Below are positions 1-7,615 of a DNA stretch of 53,931 bases, piece after piece. Under the pieces are notes generated by a model. It searched no databases and was not told where the DNA came from. It saw nothing but the letters and a program-made list of their open reading frames with translations. Positions within the stretch are counted from its first letter, which is position 1. Each line of letters starts with the position of its first letter. Source of the DNA: Solirubrobacteraceae bacterium (GTDB taxonomy: Bacteria > Actinomycetota > Thermoleophilia > Solirubrobacterales > Solirubrobacteraceae). The position numbers and the translations under genes are program-made. The DNA lies in the NCBI GenBank assembly GCA_017882455.1, contig JADGPL010000022.1, positions 1 to 53,931 on the forward strand. The letters run 5' to 3'.

Positions 1-129
1 CACGGCGCACGCACCCTCGAGAACCTCCGCGTGCGCCTGCTCACGCGCTTCGCCGCACTCGCCGCCGCCATCGCACTCAACCACCGCCTCGACCGCCCCA
101 GCCGATCCCTCACCCCCTACACCACCTGA
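1..129 (+). pseudogene. Transposase-like C-terminal fragment, cut by window edge
   Basis: Frame 1 is open from the first base to a TGA at 127-129 and encodes 42 residues with a LENLRVRLLTRFAALAAAIA stretch and a conserved-looking NHRL segment. This resembles the C-terminal helix of DDE transposases (IS5/IS982-like), where an Arg-rich helix follows the last catalytic residue. The 5' part lies outside the window, so I cannot say whether the gene is complete. It sits 18 bases from the convergent GNAT gene. The family is a guess from pattern only; another protein tail is possible. Confidence 0.4.
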
Positions 130-147
130 CACCGTGGCACTACTCAT

Positions 148-759
148 CTAGTGCGCGGGCGGATCGCCCTCGGCCGCTCGTCCCCAGATCGACGTCGAAG
201 GCCTAATGCTCCGATCGGCAGCGTGACGCAGCAGACGACGAAGCGAGGCCACCGCGCCGCTCTCGTCCTCCAGGGCGATCCTGAGCTCCAGCTCACGCCC
301 ATGGTTCACGATGTGCGTCTGCCCGAGGTGTCCGAGCACGGCGATCGCGGCGACGTTGTCGGCCAGCACGGAGGCGAGGAACTCGTGAATCCCCTCCTCC
401 CTGGCGCGATCGGAGAGCTCGTCGAGCAGCCTGGTCCCTATGCCGTGGCGCTGCCAGTCGTCGGCCACCGCGACAGCCGGTTCAGCGACGCCCTCGGCTA
501 TCCGCACGAAGCGCGCCACGCCGACGCCCTCGCCGGTCTCCTCGTCAACGGCCACGAGCGCCTCGTGGTCATGATGATCGACGTCTGTCAGATAGGTGAG
601 CTGGCCGTCGCTCAGCCGGTCGAGCGGACCGAAGAACCGCAGGTAGCGTGACTCTGCTCCAAGCCGCTCAAAGCCTCGTGCCAGCGCATCGCGGTCCTCC
701 GGTCCGATCTGCCTCACTTCGATCCGCCTGCCGTCGGCCAGGTCGAACGCTCCGCGCAT
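148..759 (-). CDS. GNAT-family N-acetyltransferase
   Basis: The 203-residue product fits a GNAT acetyltransferase, which moves an acetyl group from acetyl-CoA to an amine. After an N-terminal ADGRRIEVRQIGPEDRDAL strand-helix, the segment AVADDWQRHGIGTRLLDEL (about residues 96-114) carries the Q/RxxGxG/A acetyl-CoA pyrophosphate loop (QRHGIG). Residues 60-90 hold the central beta strands. The fold resembles the acetyltransferase part of actinobacterial Pat-like protein acetyltransferases, but no cyclic-nucleotide domain is fused, so the substrate is unknown. The ATG at 757-759 is the first in-frame start. The gene stands alone, with tRNA-Glu upstream on the same strand. Confidence 0.8.
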   Translation of the reverse strand: MRGAFDLADGRRIEVRQIGPEDRDALARGFERLGAESRYLRFFGPLDRLSDGQLTYLTDVDHHDHEALVAVDEETGEGVGVARFVRIAEGVAEPAVAVADDWQRHGIGTRLLDELSDRAREEGIHEFLASVLADNVAAIAVLGHLGQTHIVNHGRELELRIALEDESGAVASLRRLLRHAADRSIRPSTSIWGRAAEGDPPAH

Positions 760-870
760 AGTTCGGACGCTAGCGCGGCCGGAATCGCTCAGCGTTCACA
801 TCCCGTGTCGTGAGCTGGCGCGAGCACGCCTGACAACGAGACGGGCCCAGATCTCCGGGGCCCGATCGAG

Positions 871-943
871 TACCGCTACCGGGATTCGAACCCGGGTTTC
901 CGCCATGAGAGGGCGGCGTCCTAGTCCCCTGGACGATAGCGGC
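871..943 (-). tRNA. tRNA-Glu (anticodon CTC)
   Basis: A complete 73-nt cloverleaf can be folded on the minus strand. The acceptor stem GCCGCTA pairs with TAGCGGT (one G-T pair), the anticodon arm is CCGCC-CTCTCAT-GGCGG giving anticodon CTC, and the T-arm is CCGGG around TTCGAAT. The CCA end is not encoded. It reads GAG codons, which are frequent in this GC-rich DNA. The 3' end of the recombinase reading frame overlaps it antisense. Confidence 0.95.
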
Positions 944-1087
944 GCGCTTCTGCTCGATCCGAGGCTAGCAAAGTGCTCGGAGCAAGATCGGACAGAGTCT
1001 GGTCCCGTCGCGAGCTGACTCTCACGACGAGCTGGAGCTCTCCGCCCATCCCCCGCGGGTGCGATATCTTCGCATCCCCACCAGCAC

Positions 1088-1174
1088 GCGGATGTGGCGG
1101 AATTGGTAGACGCGCACGGTTCAGGTCCGTGTCTGGGAAACCAGGTGGAGGTTCGAGTCCTCTCATCCGCACCA
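1088..1174 (+). tRNA. tRNA-Leu (anticodon CAG)
   Basis: This 87-nt class II tRNA has acceptor stem GCGGATG/CATCCGC, D-loop with AATTGGTAGA, anticodon stem CACGG/CCGTG around TTCAGGT (anticodon CAG), a variable arm, and a T-arm ending before the discriminator A. Unlike the Glu and Pro tRNAs here, the CCA end is encoded (1172-1174). A 10-bp hairpin follows 20 nt downstream. The gene is convergent with a serine recombinase whose reading frame runs through it antisense, so it is a candidate integration site. Confidence 0.97.
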
Positions 1175-1193
1175 TTTGCTCTACGTTGGAACC

Positions 1194-1219
1194 AAGACCC
1201 CCGAAAAGCCGGGGGTCTT
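1194..1219 (+). terminator. Hairpin after tRNA-Leu
   Basis: AAGACCCCCG pairs perfectly with CGGGGGTCTT around a 6-nt AAAAGC loop. It lies 20 nt after tRNA-Leu and probably terminates it. It is followed by only a short T run (TTGCCTATT), so it may act as a processing or pausing hairpin. It lies inside the overlong recombinase reading frame. Confidence 0.7.
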
Positions 1220-2837
1220 GCCTATTCCGGGGGCTCCGGGGCTTGGCGGGGGTCTGGCAGCCGCGCCCCAGGCGGCTGATGTGCCGGAAGGTCGGTTGCT
1301 GCTCGCATCCGATGTTGTCGCTGCGGATGAGTAGCCGCTCGAACATGGTCTGGTTCATCAGGCGCCGTAGCATCGGGCTCGCTTCCATGTAGGTCTCGTG
1401 GCAGCGTCCGACGATGGTCAGGGCATCATCGAGTGCGTCTGTGACGTCGTTGGCTTCGTGGGTGGCGGCCTCGATCCAGTGGTGGGCCTGGGTGCGCTCG
1501 GCCTCGATGCGGGTCTGCTCGACTTGCATGACCTCTTCGGAGACGCCGCCGTTGTAGTAGAGCTGGAGTAGCTTTTGCTGCTCGCCTTGGAGCGTTTGCA
1601 AGCGGCGGCTGTGGTGCTCGGATTGTTTGCGTGCGACCGCGAGACGCTCCTCGACCTGCTCGCCAACGTCCCCGCGGACTTTCTCGATCTGTTCCGGGGT
1701 GAGCTGGATGGAGCGGTAGAAGTCCTCGATCGCTTTCTCGACATCAGCGACGGGCAGGTGTCTGGCTCCACAGCTGGGGCGTCTTGCTTGGTGGCTGAGG
1801 CAACTGAAGTACTCATAGGCCCCGCCGTTTCCTCGGTGGCGTCCGTAGACGAGCCGTCTGCCGCAGTGGTCGCAGAAGATCGAGCCCTTGAGGTAGTGGA
1901 AGTGCTTCTTGGTGCGGTCGCCGGAGTGACGGTGAGCGTCGAGGATCTGCTGGACCTTCTCGAACGTCGCCCGGTCGATGATCGCGGGATGGCGTCCCTC
2001 GCGCTTGACGCCTTTGCTCGTCACGATCCCGACGTAGTAGTCATCGCGGAGGATGCGATGGATGCCGTTGCGGCTCAGCGGTTTGGCTGCGCGTTTGGCG
2101 GTCGGGCGGGTGCGCAGCCCCAGTTCCTCCATCAGGTCGCGTAGCGTCGTGACTGAATGATCCCCGGTGGCGAACGCGTCAAAGGCGATCTGGATCAGCC
2201 GGTAGCGATCCTCATCCAGCGCTATAGAGCGGACCTCGCGGCCGTTGTCGGCTGTCTCGCGCACGTTCAGATACCCGATCCTTGTGGGGCCGATGGTGCC
2301 GCCATCAGCGAACTTGCGTTCCAGGCCCATCTTGACCTTCTCGCCGTCCCCGCGTGAGCGAAACGCGTTAACCCCCGCCATGATCGCGAACAGCAAGAGT
2401 CCTTGCGGGCTGTCATCGACGCGCTCCAGCGTCGACTCCAGCTTTGCGCCGTGGCGCTTGATCTCCCCAGGAGCCAGAACGCGTCGGCCTCCTCGCGCGC
2501 GACCCGTGAGAGGTCGTAGAAGATGACATAGGTCGGTTTCATGCTCATAAGCTCTGCAAGCATCCGCTGCAACGCTGGACGCTGCGTGCTGGTTGCGCTC
2601 GCGCCTGGCTCAACATAGGTGGCAATGATGCGTGCGCCGAGCGCCGCCGCGTGCCGTTCACACGCCTTACGCTGCCCGTCGATGGAGTACCCCTCGGGGC
2701 TGTACCCCGTGAGCTGCCCGGTACTTGAGACACGCAGGTAGATCACCGCCGTGGCTTCTAGCTCGGTGACAGTGGTGTTAGGCTTCTCAATTAGTGCGAT
2801 GGATGGGGGCAACACTCTCCTTTCTCGGCTAATTTGG

Positions 2838-2870
2838 CTTAACCATTTTCCCGTTAAGTCGCGAGTTAAG
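2838..2870. promoter_or_regulatory. TTAA-rich repeats upstream of the recombinase
   Basis: CTTAAC (2838-2843) and GTTAAG (2853-2858) form a perfect 6-bp inverted repeat with a 9-nt spacer. GTTAAG recurs at 2865-2870, 12 nt on, and TGTTAATTGG follows at 2876. The stretch is much richer in A+T than its surroundings and lies about 25-60 nt upstream of the recombinase start. It therefore probably contains the promoter and an operator or recombinase-binding repeats. No binding protein can be named. Confidence 0.45.
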
Positions 2871-2893
2871 CAACCTGTTAATTGGTAGTACGA

Positions 2894-2922
2894 GCCGGTC
2901 CAGGTGTGTAACCCAGACCGGC
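2894..2922 (-). terminator. Terminator-like hairpin after orphan gene end
   Basis: GCCGGTC (2894-2900) pairs perfectly with GACCGGC (2916-2922), with extra CC/GG pairing possible inside. It lies 11 nt downstream of the stop codon at 2933-2935 on the minus strand, where a terminator is expected. It supports the view that the reading frame ending there is the genuine 3' end of a gene. Confidence 0.5.
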
Positions 2923-2932
2923 CCGCGTTATC

Positions 2933-3067
2933 TCACTTCAGCGCCTCTAGGCGCTCAGTGATGGCCTTCTTCCTGTCGGACGCACTGGCTTTGAGGGCTT
3001 CGTACTCGGCCTTGGCCTCCTCAGCCCTGGTCTTTGCGACTCCGCGGCCGAGCTGTCGGCCTACGCC
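2933..3067 (-). pseudogene. Orphan 3' gene fragment with coiled-coil sequence
   Basis: Directly after the beta-helix stop codon (TGA, plus 3068-3070) the same frame stays open for 44 more codons to a second TGA. It encodes an Ala/Lys/Glu-rich amphipathic segment (AKTRAEEAKAEYEALKASAS, then RKKAITERLEALK). This is the composition expected of a real helical protein, not of random GC-rich DNA. It has no usable start codon after the TGA and is followed by a hairpin. It looks like the end of a gene whose 5' part was replaced, or a lost extension of the beta-helix protein. Function unknown. Confidence 0.4.
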
Positions 3068-4513
3068 TCAATGGCAGAGCGGATTCTTGGGTACGTCGTT
3101 GCATGGGTTCGGCATGGTTGGCTGCGGTGGCGGGGCCGGCTGGCCGACGGGCGGATTGACGATCCGTCCTTCGGCAGCTTCCGTCGGAAGCCTGACCAGA
3201 TAGCCGATCGCTTCTTCGCCGCCTCCCGGCTGTGGCGTGGTGGCGTTCTGGCAACCGAATGCTCCCTGGATCTTCGCCGGGAAGGTGGCGCCCGTGAACA
3301 CGTTCGAGCTCACGCAGTTGTTGGTCGATTCCGAGAACGGGAAGAAGCCGCCCATCAGCGACACGTCTCCCGTGAACGCACCGCCTCTGTAGCCGTTGTG
3401 GATGAATACGTTGCTGCTGATCCGGTTTCCAGCGAGCTGGAAGAAGATCGTGTCTTCCTGCGGCGGGAACGGGTTTGGGTACTCGAAGCCCAGCACGCCG
3501 TTGTTGGCGTTGTTCGCGATCACGTTCTGTTCGACGAGATCAGCGTAGTCGCCGGGAAGCTCGACGCCCGCACCCCATGGGGCAGCTGCGGTTGAGCCGT
3601 TGACCGGCACCGTGAGGTTGTTGTTGTTGGTGATCAGGTTGTCGCGAATCACGGTGCATCGCGGGATCTTCGTGGTGGTGATCGACGGTGTCGCGTTCGG
3701 GTTTTCGATGTTCGGCCGGCCACATTCGCCGTCCTGCGGCGGGGGGCCGTCTCCGGGGTTTTCCGAGTTGGGCACGATGCCGACAGCGTTGTTTCGGACC
3801 AGCGAGGTTTCGATCACGAGCTTGCCGCCGGAGTTGGATCCCGAGTATCCGACGGCGTTGTTTTCCATGACCGCTTTGCTGATGCGCGCATCGCATTCCT
3901 GACAGGCGCCCAGGTACATGCCCGAGTCGTTGAACCCCGAGGCGTAGATGTTTTCCCAGGAGCCCTTCGTCTCGTTGTTCGTAAAGATCCCGTAGCCGCC
4001 GTTGAGACCCGTGTCATAGGCCGTCAGGTAGCTCCCGTACCAACCATGCGCGTTGACTTTGTTCGAGCCCGCACCGCCGTTCCACCAGATCTCGTTGCCG
4101 CAGTCGCATTCCGGACCCGTGTCGAAGTTCCGCGCAGTCAGGTTTTCCACCCAGACATTGTTGGCCTTGTAGATTTCGACGCCGTTGCCCGTCTTGTTCT
4201 GGCCGTCGAGAATCACCTTGTTGCGGTTCATGCCTCTGATCCAGATCCCCGAGTGCGCGCTTGTGACCTTGACTTCTTCGTAGTACACGCCCGGTTCGAT
4301 GAGGACCCAGTCGCCCGAGGTGGCGGCGTTGACCGCCGCCTGGATCGTCGTGAAGTACTTGGTGTTTGCCGGAACCCCCGAGGGCGGTTTACCTTGGCGC
4401 ACGATGTTCACTTCCGCAGCCGACGCGCTGGTGGCCGTGGCGGCGAACGCCACTGCCAAGAGCGCGATCGCGCCTGCAAGGCCCCTCGTTGGGACACAAA
4501 GCCTGAATGACAT
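3068..4513 (-). CDS. Secreted right-handed parallel beta-helix protein
   Basis: The ATG at 4513 is preceded by GGAGGAG and begins a signal peptide (MSFRLCVPTR, hydrophobic core AGAIALLAVAFAATATSA, cleavage after SASA), giving 481 residues. The body starts with YFTTIQAAVNAATSGDWVLI and PGVYYEEVKV, the N-terminal signature of NosD/pectate-lyase-type beta-helices. It continues with Asn ladders typical of stacked coils (NNNNL, IANNANNGVLGF, NRISSNVFIHN). Cys pairs (ECDCGN, GACQECDA) suggest disulfides outside the cell. The C-terminus is Pro-rich (QPAPPPQPTMPNP). The likely role is carbohydrate binding or cleavage at the surface, but no catalytic residues can be assigned. An upstream in-frame ATG at 4618 would bury the signal peptide and is less likely. 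Confidence 0.8.
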   Translation of the reverse strand: MSFRLCVPTRGLAGAIALLAVAFAATATSASAAEVNIVRQGKPPSGVPANTKYFTTIQAAVNAATSGDWVLIEPGVYYEEVKVTSAHSGIWIRGMNRNKVILDGQNKTGNGVEIYKANNVWVENLTARNFDTGPECDCGNEIWWNGGAGSNKVNAHGWYGSYLTAYDTGLNGGYGIFTNNETKGSWENIYASGFNDSGMYLGACQECDARISKAVMENNAVGYSGSNSGGKLVIETSLVRNNAVGIVPNSENPGDGPPPQDGECGRPNIENPNATPSITTTKIPRCTVIRDNLITNNNNLTVPVNGSTAAAPWGAGVELPGDYADLVEQNVIANNANNGVLGFEYPNPFPPQEDTIFFQLAGNRISSNVFIHNGYRGGAFTGDVSLMGGFFPFSESTNNCVSSNVFTGATFPAKIQGAFGCQNATTPQPGGGEEAIGYLVRLPTEAAEGRIVNPPVGQPAPPPQPTMPNPCNDVPKNPLCH

Positions 4514-4772
4514 TTCCGCAGTCTCCTCCCCCTGGATGGAACGGCGGTAGGCAATCCTGAAGGAGGCGACCGGGCTCGTGAGGCAACGGTTCCGTACAGC
4601 GCCCGATCCCCTCGCCAACGAGGTGCACTGCCGCTGGCCTCGGGTTCACCCGAGGCGCGCACAAGTCTACACCGACCCGCACAACGCGATCGATGTTTGT
4701 GCGGATTCCTACGGCTCGAACCTGCCTGGTTCCACCGATTCACGAGCAGGGCCCAGCGAGCACACTCGGCCT

Positions 4773-5942
4773 GTGAGAGCTCCGAGCACATCCCAGTCGC
4801 GCGCAACCCCACCGAGAGACCGACACCCGCTGCTCATAGCGGCTGGGCTGCTCTCGATCGTTGCGCTCACGACAACAGCCGGCCCAGCTGCAGGCAGGCC
4901 CGCGCGCGCGACCGTGAGCCCTCGACCTTCCTGGCGCCCGCTGCCGAAGGCGCCGATCGCCGGTCGTCTCGACGCGAGCGTCGTGTGGACGAGACGGCAG
5001 CTGATCGTGTGGGGTGGTGTGACCAGGAGCGTACGCGGAGGTCCCGAGCGACGCTCGGACGGTGCCGCATACAGCCCGGTAGCGCGCAAGTGGCGCAACA
5101 TCGCCCGCTCGCCGAGCGGGATTCTGGGCGGGGGCGGCAACGCAGTCGCCTGGACCGGACGAGAAATGGTGGTTTGGGCGGGAAACTCACCAGAAGGTCC
5201 GGCGGGCGGAGCCACGTACAACCCGGACACGAACAGGTGGCGCCGTCTTCCTAACGGCCCCCTCGGCCCTCGCGAAGGCTATGTATCCGCGTGGACTGGA
5301 AGGGAGCTGCTCATTCTCGGCGGCCACACTGGCCAGGTCGCCACGCCTACGGCTGCGACCGTCAACCCCCGGACGGGCGCTTGGCGAGAGCTGCGGTCCC
5401 TCAAAGACGTAAGGAGCCTCGCGAGCGCCCAAGGCGCCGTGTGGGATGGGCACGAAGCGCTCGTCAGCGGCAACGGAGCGCTGTTCGCCGTCAACCCCGT
5501 GGCCGACACGGCCCGTGCAATCAGTCTGGCGCCAGCCCCGATCGACCCGCGGCAGCGCTCGCATCTGAACCCCATAGCCTGGACCGGCAGGGAAGTCATC
5601 TTCTGGGCCCAGGCCGAGATGTCCTCGCCGATTGGCGTGGTGGGCTACAACCCTGCCACCGGTCGCTGGAAGAAGACCGGCGCGGCCCCATGCGCGGGCA
5701 GCAGCCAGGTGGCCTGGGTCAGCAACCGGCTCATAGCCGCCTGCGGTACCTACGGCCTGCAGATCTACACGCCCGCCACCAACAGCTGGAGCACGGTCAG
5801 GTCAGGCCGCTCGCCGCTCAACTCTCGTGAGCAAAGCGCGATCGCGTGGTCGGGCGCCGACCTGATCGTCTGGAGCGGCGCCATGCACGAGCCCGGCAAC
5901 CCCACCCCGGCCGAAGGCGCATCGATCACCCTCAAGGACTGA
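4773..5942 (+). CDS. Secreted kelch-like beta-propeller protein
   Basis: From a GTG at 4773 the product is 389 residues. It starts with a signal sequence (DRHPLLIAAGLLSIVALTTT) ending near AGPAAGRPA. The rest holds about six kelch-like blades recognisable by recurrent W-T-G-R-E plus hydrophobic-hydrophobic-W-G/A-G: VWTRRQLIVWGG, AWTGREMVVWAG, AWTGRELLILGG, AWTGREVIFWAQ and AWSGADLIVWSG, each with a Y-x-P-x-x-x-x-W strand (YNPDTNRW, YNPATGRW, YTPATNSW). Such propellers bind proteins or sugars outside the cell; no enzyme site is evident. It is divergent from the beta-helix gene with about 260 bp between the starts and convergent with the PAS-HD-GYP gene, only 10 bp apart. The start is uncertain; the frame is open back to 4578. 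Confidence 0.72.
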   Translation: MRAPSTSQSRATPPRDRHPLLIAAGLLSIVALTTTAGPAAGRPARATVSPRPSWRPLPKAPIAGRLDASVVWTRRQLIVWGGVTRSVRGGPERRSDGAAYSPVARKWRNIARSPSGILGGGGNAVAWTGREMVVWAGNSPEGPAGGATYNPDTNRWRRLPNGPLGPREGYVSAWTGRELLILGGHTGQVATPTAATVNPRTGAWRELRSLKDVRSLASAQGAVWDGHEALVSGNGALFAVNPVADTARAISLAPAPIDPRQRSHLNPIAWTGREVIFWAQAEMSSPIGVVGYNPATGRWKKTGAAPCAGSSQVAWVSNRLIAACGTYGLQIYTPATNSWSTVRSGRSPLNSREQSAIAWSGADLIVWSGAMHEPGNPTPAEGASITLKD

Positions 5943-5952
5943 AACGGCAAGC

Positions 5953-7413
5953 TCAGACGCAGGCCAGGAAAGCGTCGACGACGCCCGGATCGAACTGGGT
6001 CCCGCTGGCGCGTGTGATCTCCGCGATGGCGTGCTCGGGGGGGAATGCCTCCTTGTAGGGACGCGCATGGGTGATCGCGTCGAACACGTCGGCGACCGCC
6101 ACGATCCGCCCTGAGATCGGTATCGCCTCCCCACTCAGGCCGATGGGGTAGCCGCTGCCGTCCCAGCGCTCGTGGTGAGTGAGCGCGATCTCGCGTCCCA
6201 TGTGAAGGATCGGGAAGCGACTCTCGCCCAGGATGCGCGCGCCGATCGTGGTGTGCGTCTTCATCTCGTCGAACTCCTCGACGGTGAGCCTCCCGGGCTT
6301 GAGCAGGATGCGGTCGGGGATGCCGATCTTGCCGACGTCATGCAGCGGCGCCGCGAGACGGATCGTGCCGAGGATGCCATCGTCCAGAGCGAGCTCTCTC
6401 GCCAGGCGCTCGGCGAGGATCGCGACCCGCTGCGTGTGCCGATGGGTTTCGTCGTCGCGATACTCGGCCGCCAGCGCGAGGCGCTCGAGCTCCTCGAACC
6501 TCGCCGCCTGAAATTCCTCGAGCGTGGTCCTGAACGAGGTGATGTCCGTGAGCGATGAGACCGCCGCGAACGGCTTCTCCGCATGGGGATGCTGAAGCGG
6601 ACGGCTGTTGATCGACAGCCAGCTCTTCGAGCCGTCCACCCTCTCGATCCCCATCACCACGCCAACCTGCGGTTGTCCTGTGCGCAGGCTCACGATCGCC
6701 GGTTTTTCGCTTTCCAGGAACGGCGTACCGTCCTCGTGGATCAGTCGCGTGATCGACTGATCCGGGGAGCCGCCGAGCAGGCTGGCATGACCGATCAGGT
6801 CGCTCTTCTCACGTCTCAGAATCCGCTCTGCGCTCTCGTTGACGGTCACGATCCGTCCGATCGCATCCTGCAGCACGACCCCGTCGTTGAGGGCCTCCAC
6901 GACCGAGCGGTACAGTTCGTCGCTGGCTTGCAGTTCCTCCTCGATCAGGCTCTGAGCGCTCCTGTCGCGGACGATCGCCGCGACCCCCACCAGCTGGCCG
7001 GAGGTGCCGTTGATCGGAGAGATCACCAGGGATACCCTCAGCACGCCTCCACCCTTGGCGATGCCTTCGGTCTCGATTCGCTCCACCCCGCCGCCCGCGA
7101 GCATCCTTCCGACCAGCAACGAGGTCTCCTCCCGGCGGTCGGGCGGGGAGAGCATCGTTACCCGCTGGCCCACCACCTCCGTCTGCGAGTAGCCGAACAG
7201 CCGTTCAGCCCCCTCGCTCCAGGTCGCGATCAGACCGTCAAGGGACAGCACGATCACAGCATCGTCAGAGGACTCCACCAGAGCCGCCAGCTGCAGAGCC
7301 GTGGAGAGCTCGAGCGCCCGAAGGCTCTCGACCCCCGAGACCACTGCGCCGGAAGGGTCCTGTCCGCGGCCGACGCCAGTGCCGAGCTTTGAATGGGGGA
7401 CCACGCGAGACAA
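5953..7413 (-). CDS. PAS-PAS-HD-GYP c-di-GMP phosphodiesterase
   Basis: The 486-residue cytoplasmic signalling protein has two PAS domains, about residues 40-160 (ESSDDAVIVLSLDGLIATWS) and 168-290 (DELYRSVVEALNDGVVLQDA). A C-terminal HD-GYP domain follows from about 310. Metal and catalytic signatures are intact: H-R-H-T-Q-R-V, HDVGKIGIPD, and the full HHERWDGSGYP motif, so hydrolysis of cyclic di-GMP is expected. There is no transmembrane segment. The start lies in an AT-richer intergenic region divergent from the helicase gene. With the GGDEF-EAL protein two genes away, it suggests a local c-di-GMP circuit; the sensed signal is unknown. Confidence 0.9.
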   Translation of the reverse strand: MSRVVPHSKLGTGVGRGQDPSGAVVSGVESLRALELSTALQLAALVESSDDAVIVLSLDGLIATWSEGAERLFGYSQTEVVGQRVTMLSPPDRREETSLLVGRMLAGGGVERIETEGIAKGGGVLRVSLVISPINGTSGQLVGVAAIVRDRSAQSLIEEELQASDELYRSVVEALNDGVVLQDAIGRIVTVNESAERILRREKSDLIGHASLLGGSPDQSITRLIHEDGTPFLESEKPAIVSLRTGQPQVGVVMGIERVDGSKSWLSINSRPLQHPHAEKPFAAVSSLTDITSFRTTLEEFQAARFEELERLALAAEYRDDETHRHTQRVAILAERLARELALDDGILGTIRLAAPLHDVGKIGIPDRILLKPGRLTVEEFDEMKTHTTIGARILGESRFPILHMGREIALTHHERWDGSGYPIGLSGEAIPISGRIVAVADVFDAITHARPYKEAFPPEHAIAEITRASGTQFDPGVVDAFLACV

Positions 7414-7615
7414 GATCTCTACGAAGAAGTTCGACTATTCGATTCGCTAGCTTGAAGAAGCTTACTCCTATCTGGACGCAATTTCGAGGACTCGAATGGA
7501 GCAGGCTCTGCCCGGTGTCCCGTCGCCGCTGGGGCGCGCCTCGCCTGCAGGCGCAATTGGCTCAACCAAGCCGCACAGGCGCTCGCGCTTCGATCCGTCC
7601 GCGCCGTGCCACAGG

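Larger units (their letters stand above)
921..2815 (-). pseudogene. Large serine recombinase (integrase), frameshifted
   Basis: The gene would insert or excise a mobile element through a Ser-DNA intermediate. The first frame (GTG at 2815) has the resolvase N-terminus VIYLRVSS with the nucleophile region, an SIDGQRKACERHA helix and FYDLSRVAREEADAFWLLG. It is then lost at a CCCC run (plus 2465-2468). Adding one base restores WLLGEIKRHGAKLES and joins the second frame (FAIMAGVNAF...), which has the Recombinase domain, a zinc ribbon (CDHCGRRL...SCLSHQ...SCGA) and a C-terminal coiled coil. The second frame has no stop of its own before tRNA-Leu and ends inside tRNA-Glu (stop near 921), so its annotated tail (MRGLEPPPGF...) is antisense tRNA. 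The true C-terminus was probably lost or altered near 1190-1280. A one-base sequencing error is the alternative to real inactivation. Confidence 0.85.

Noticed and set aside
1094-1279. 61-residue frame beginning MAELVDAHGSG on the plus strand
   Set aside because: It is translated tRNA-Leu plus its terminator, a known artefact of tRNA-overlapping frames.
7449-7462. AGCTT-GAAG-AAGCT repeat between the divergent HD-GYP and helicase genes
   Set aside because: Five-base arms only; the position suits an operator, but this length occurs often by chance.
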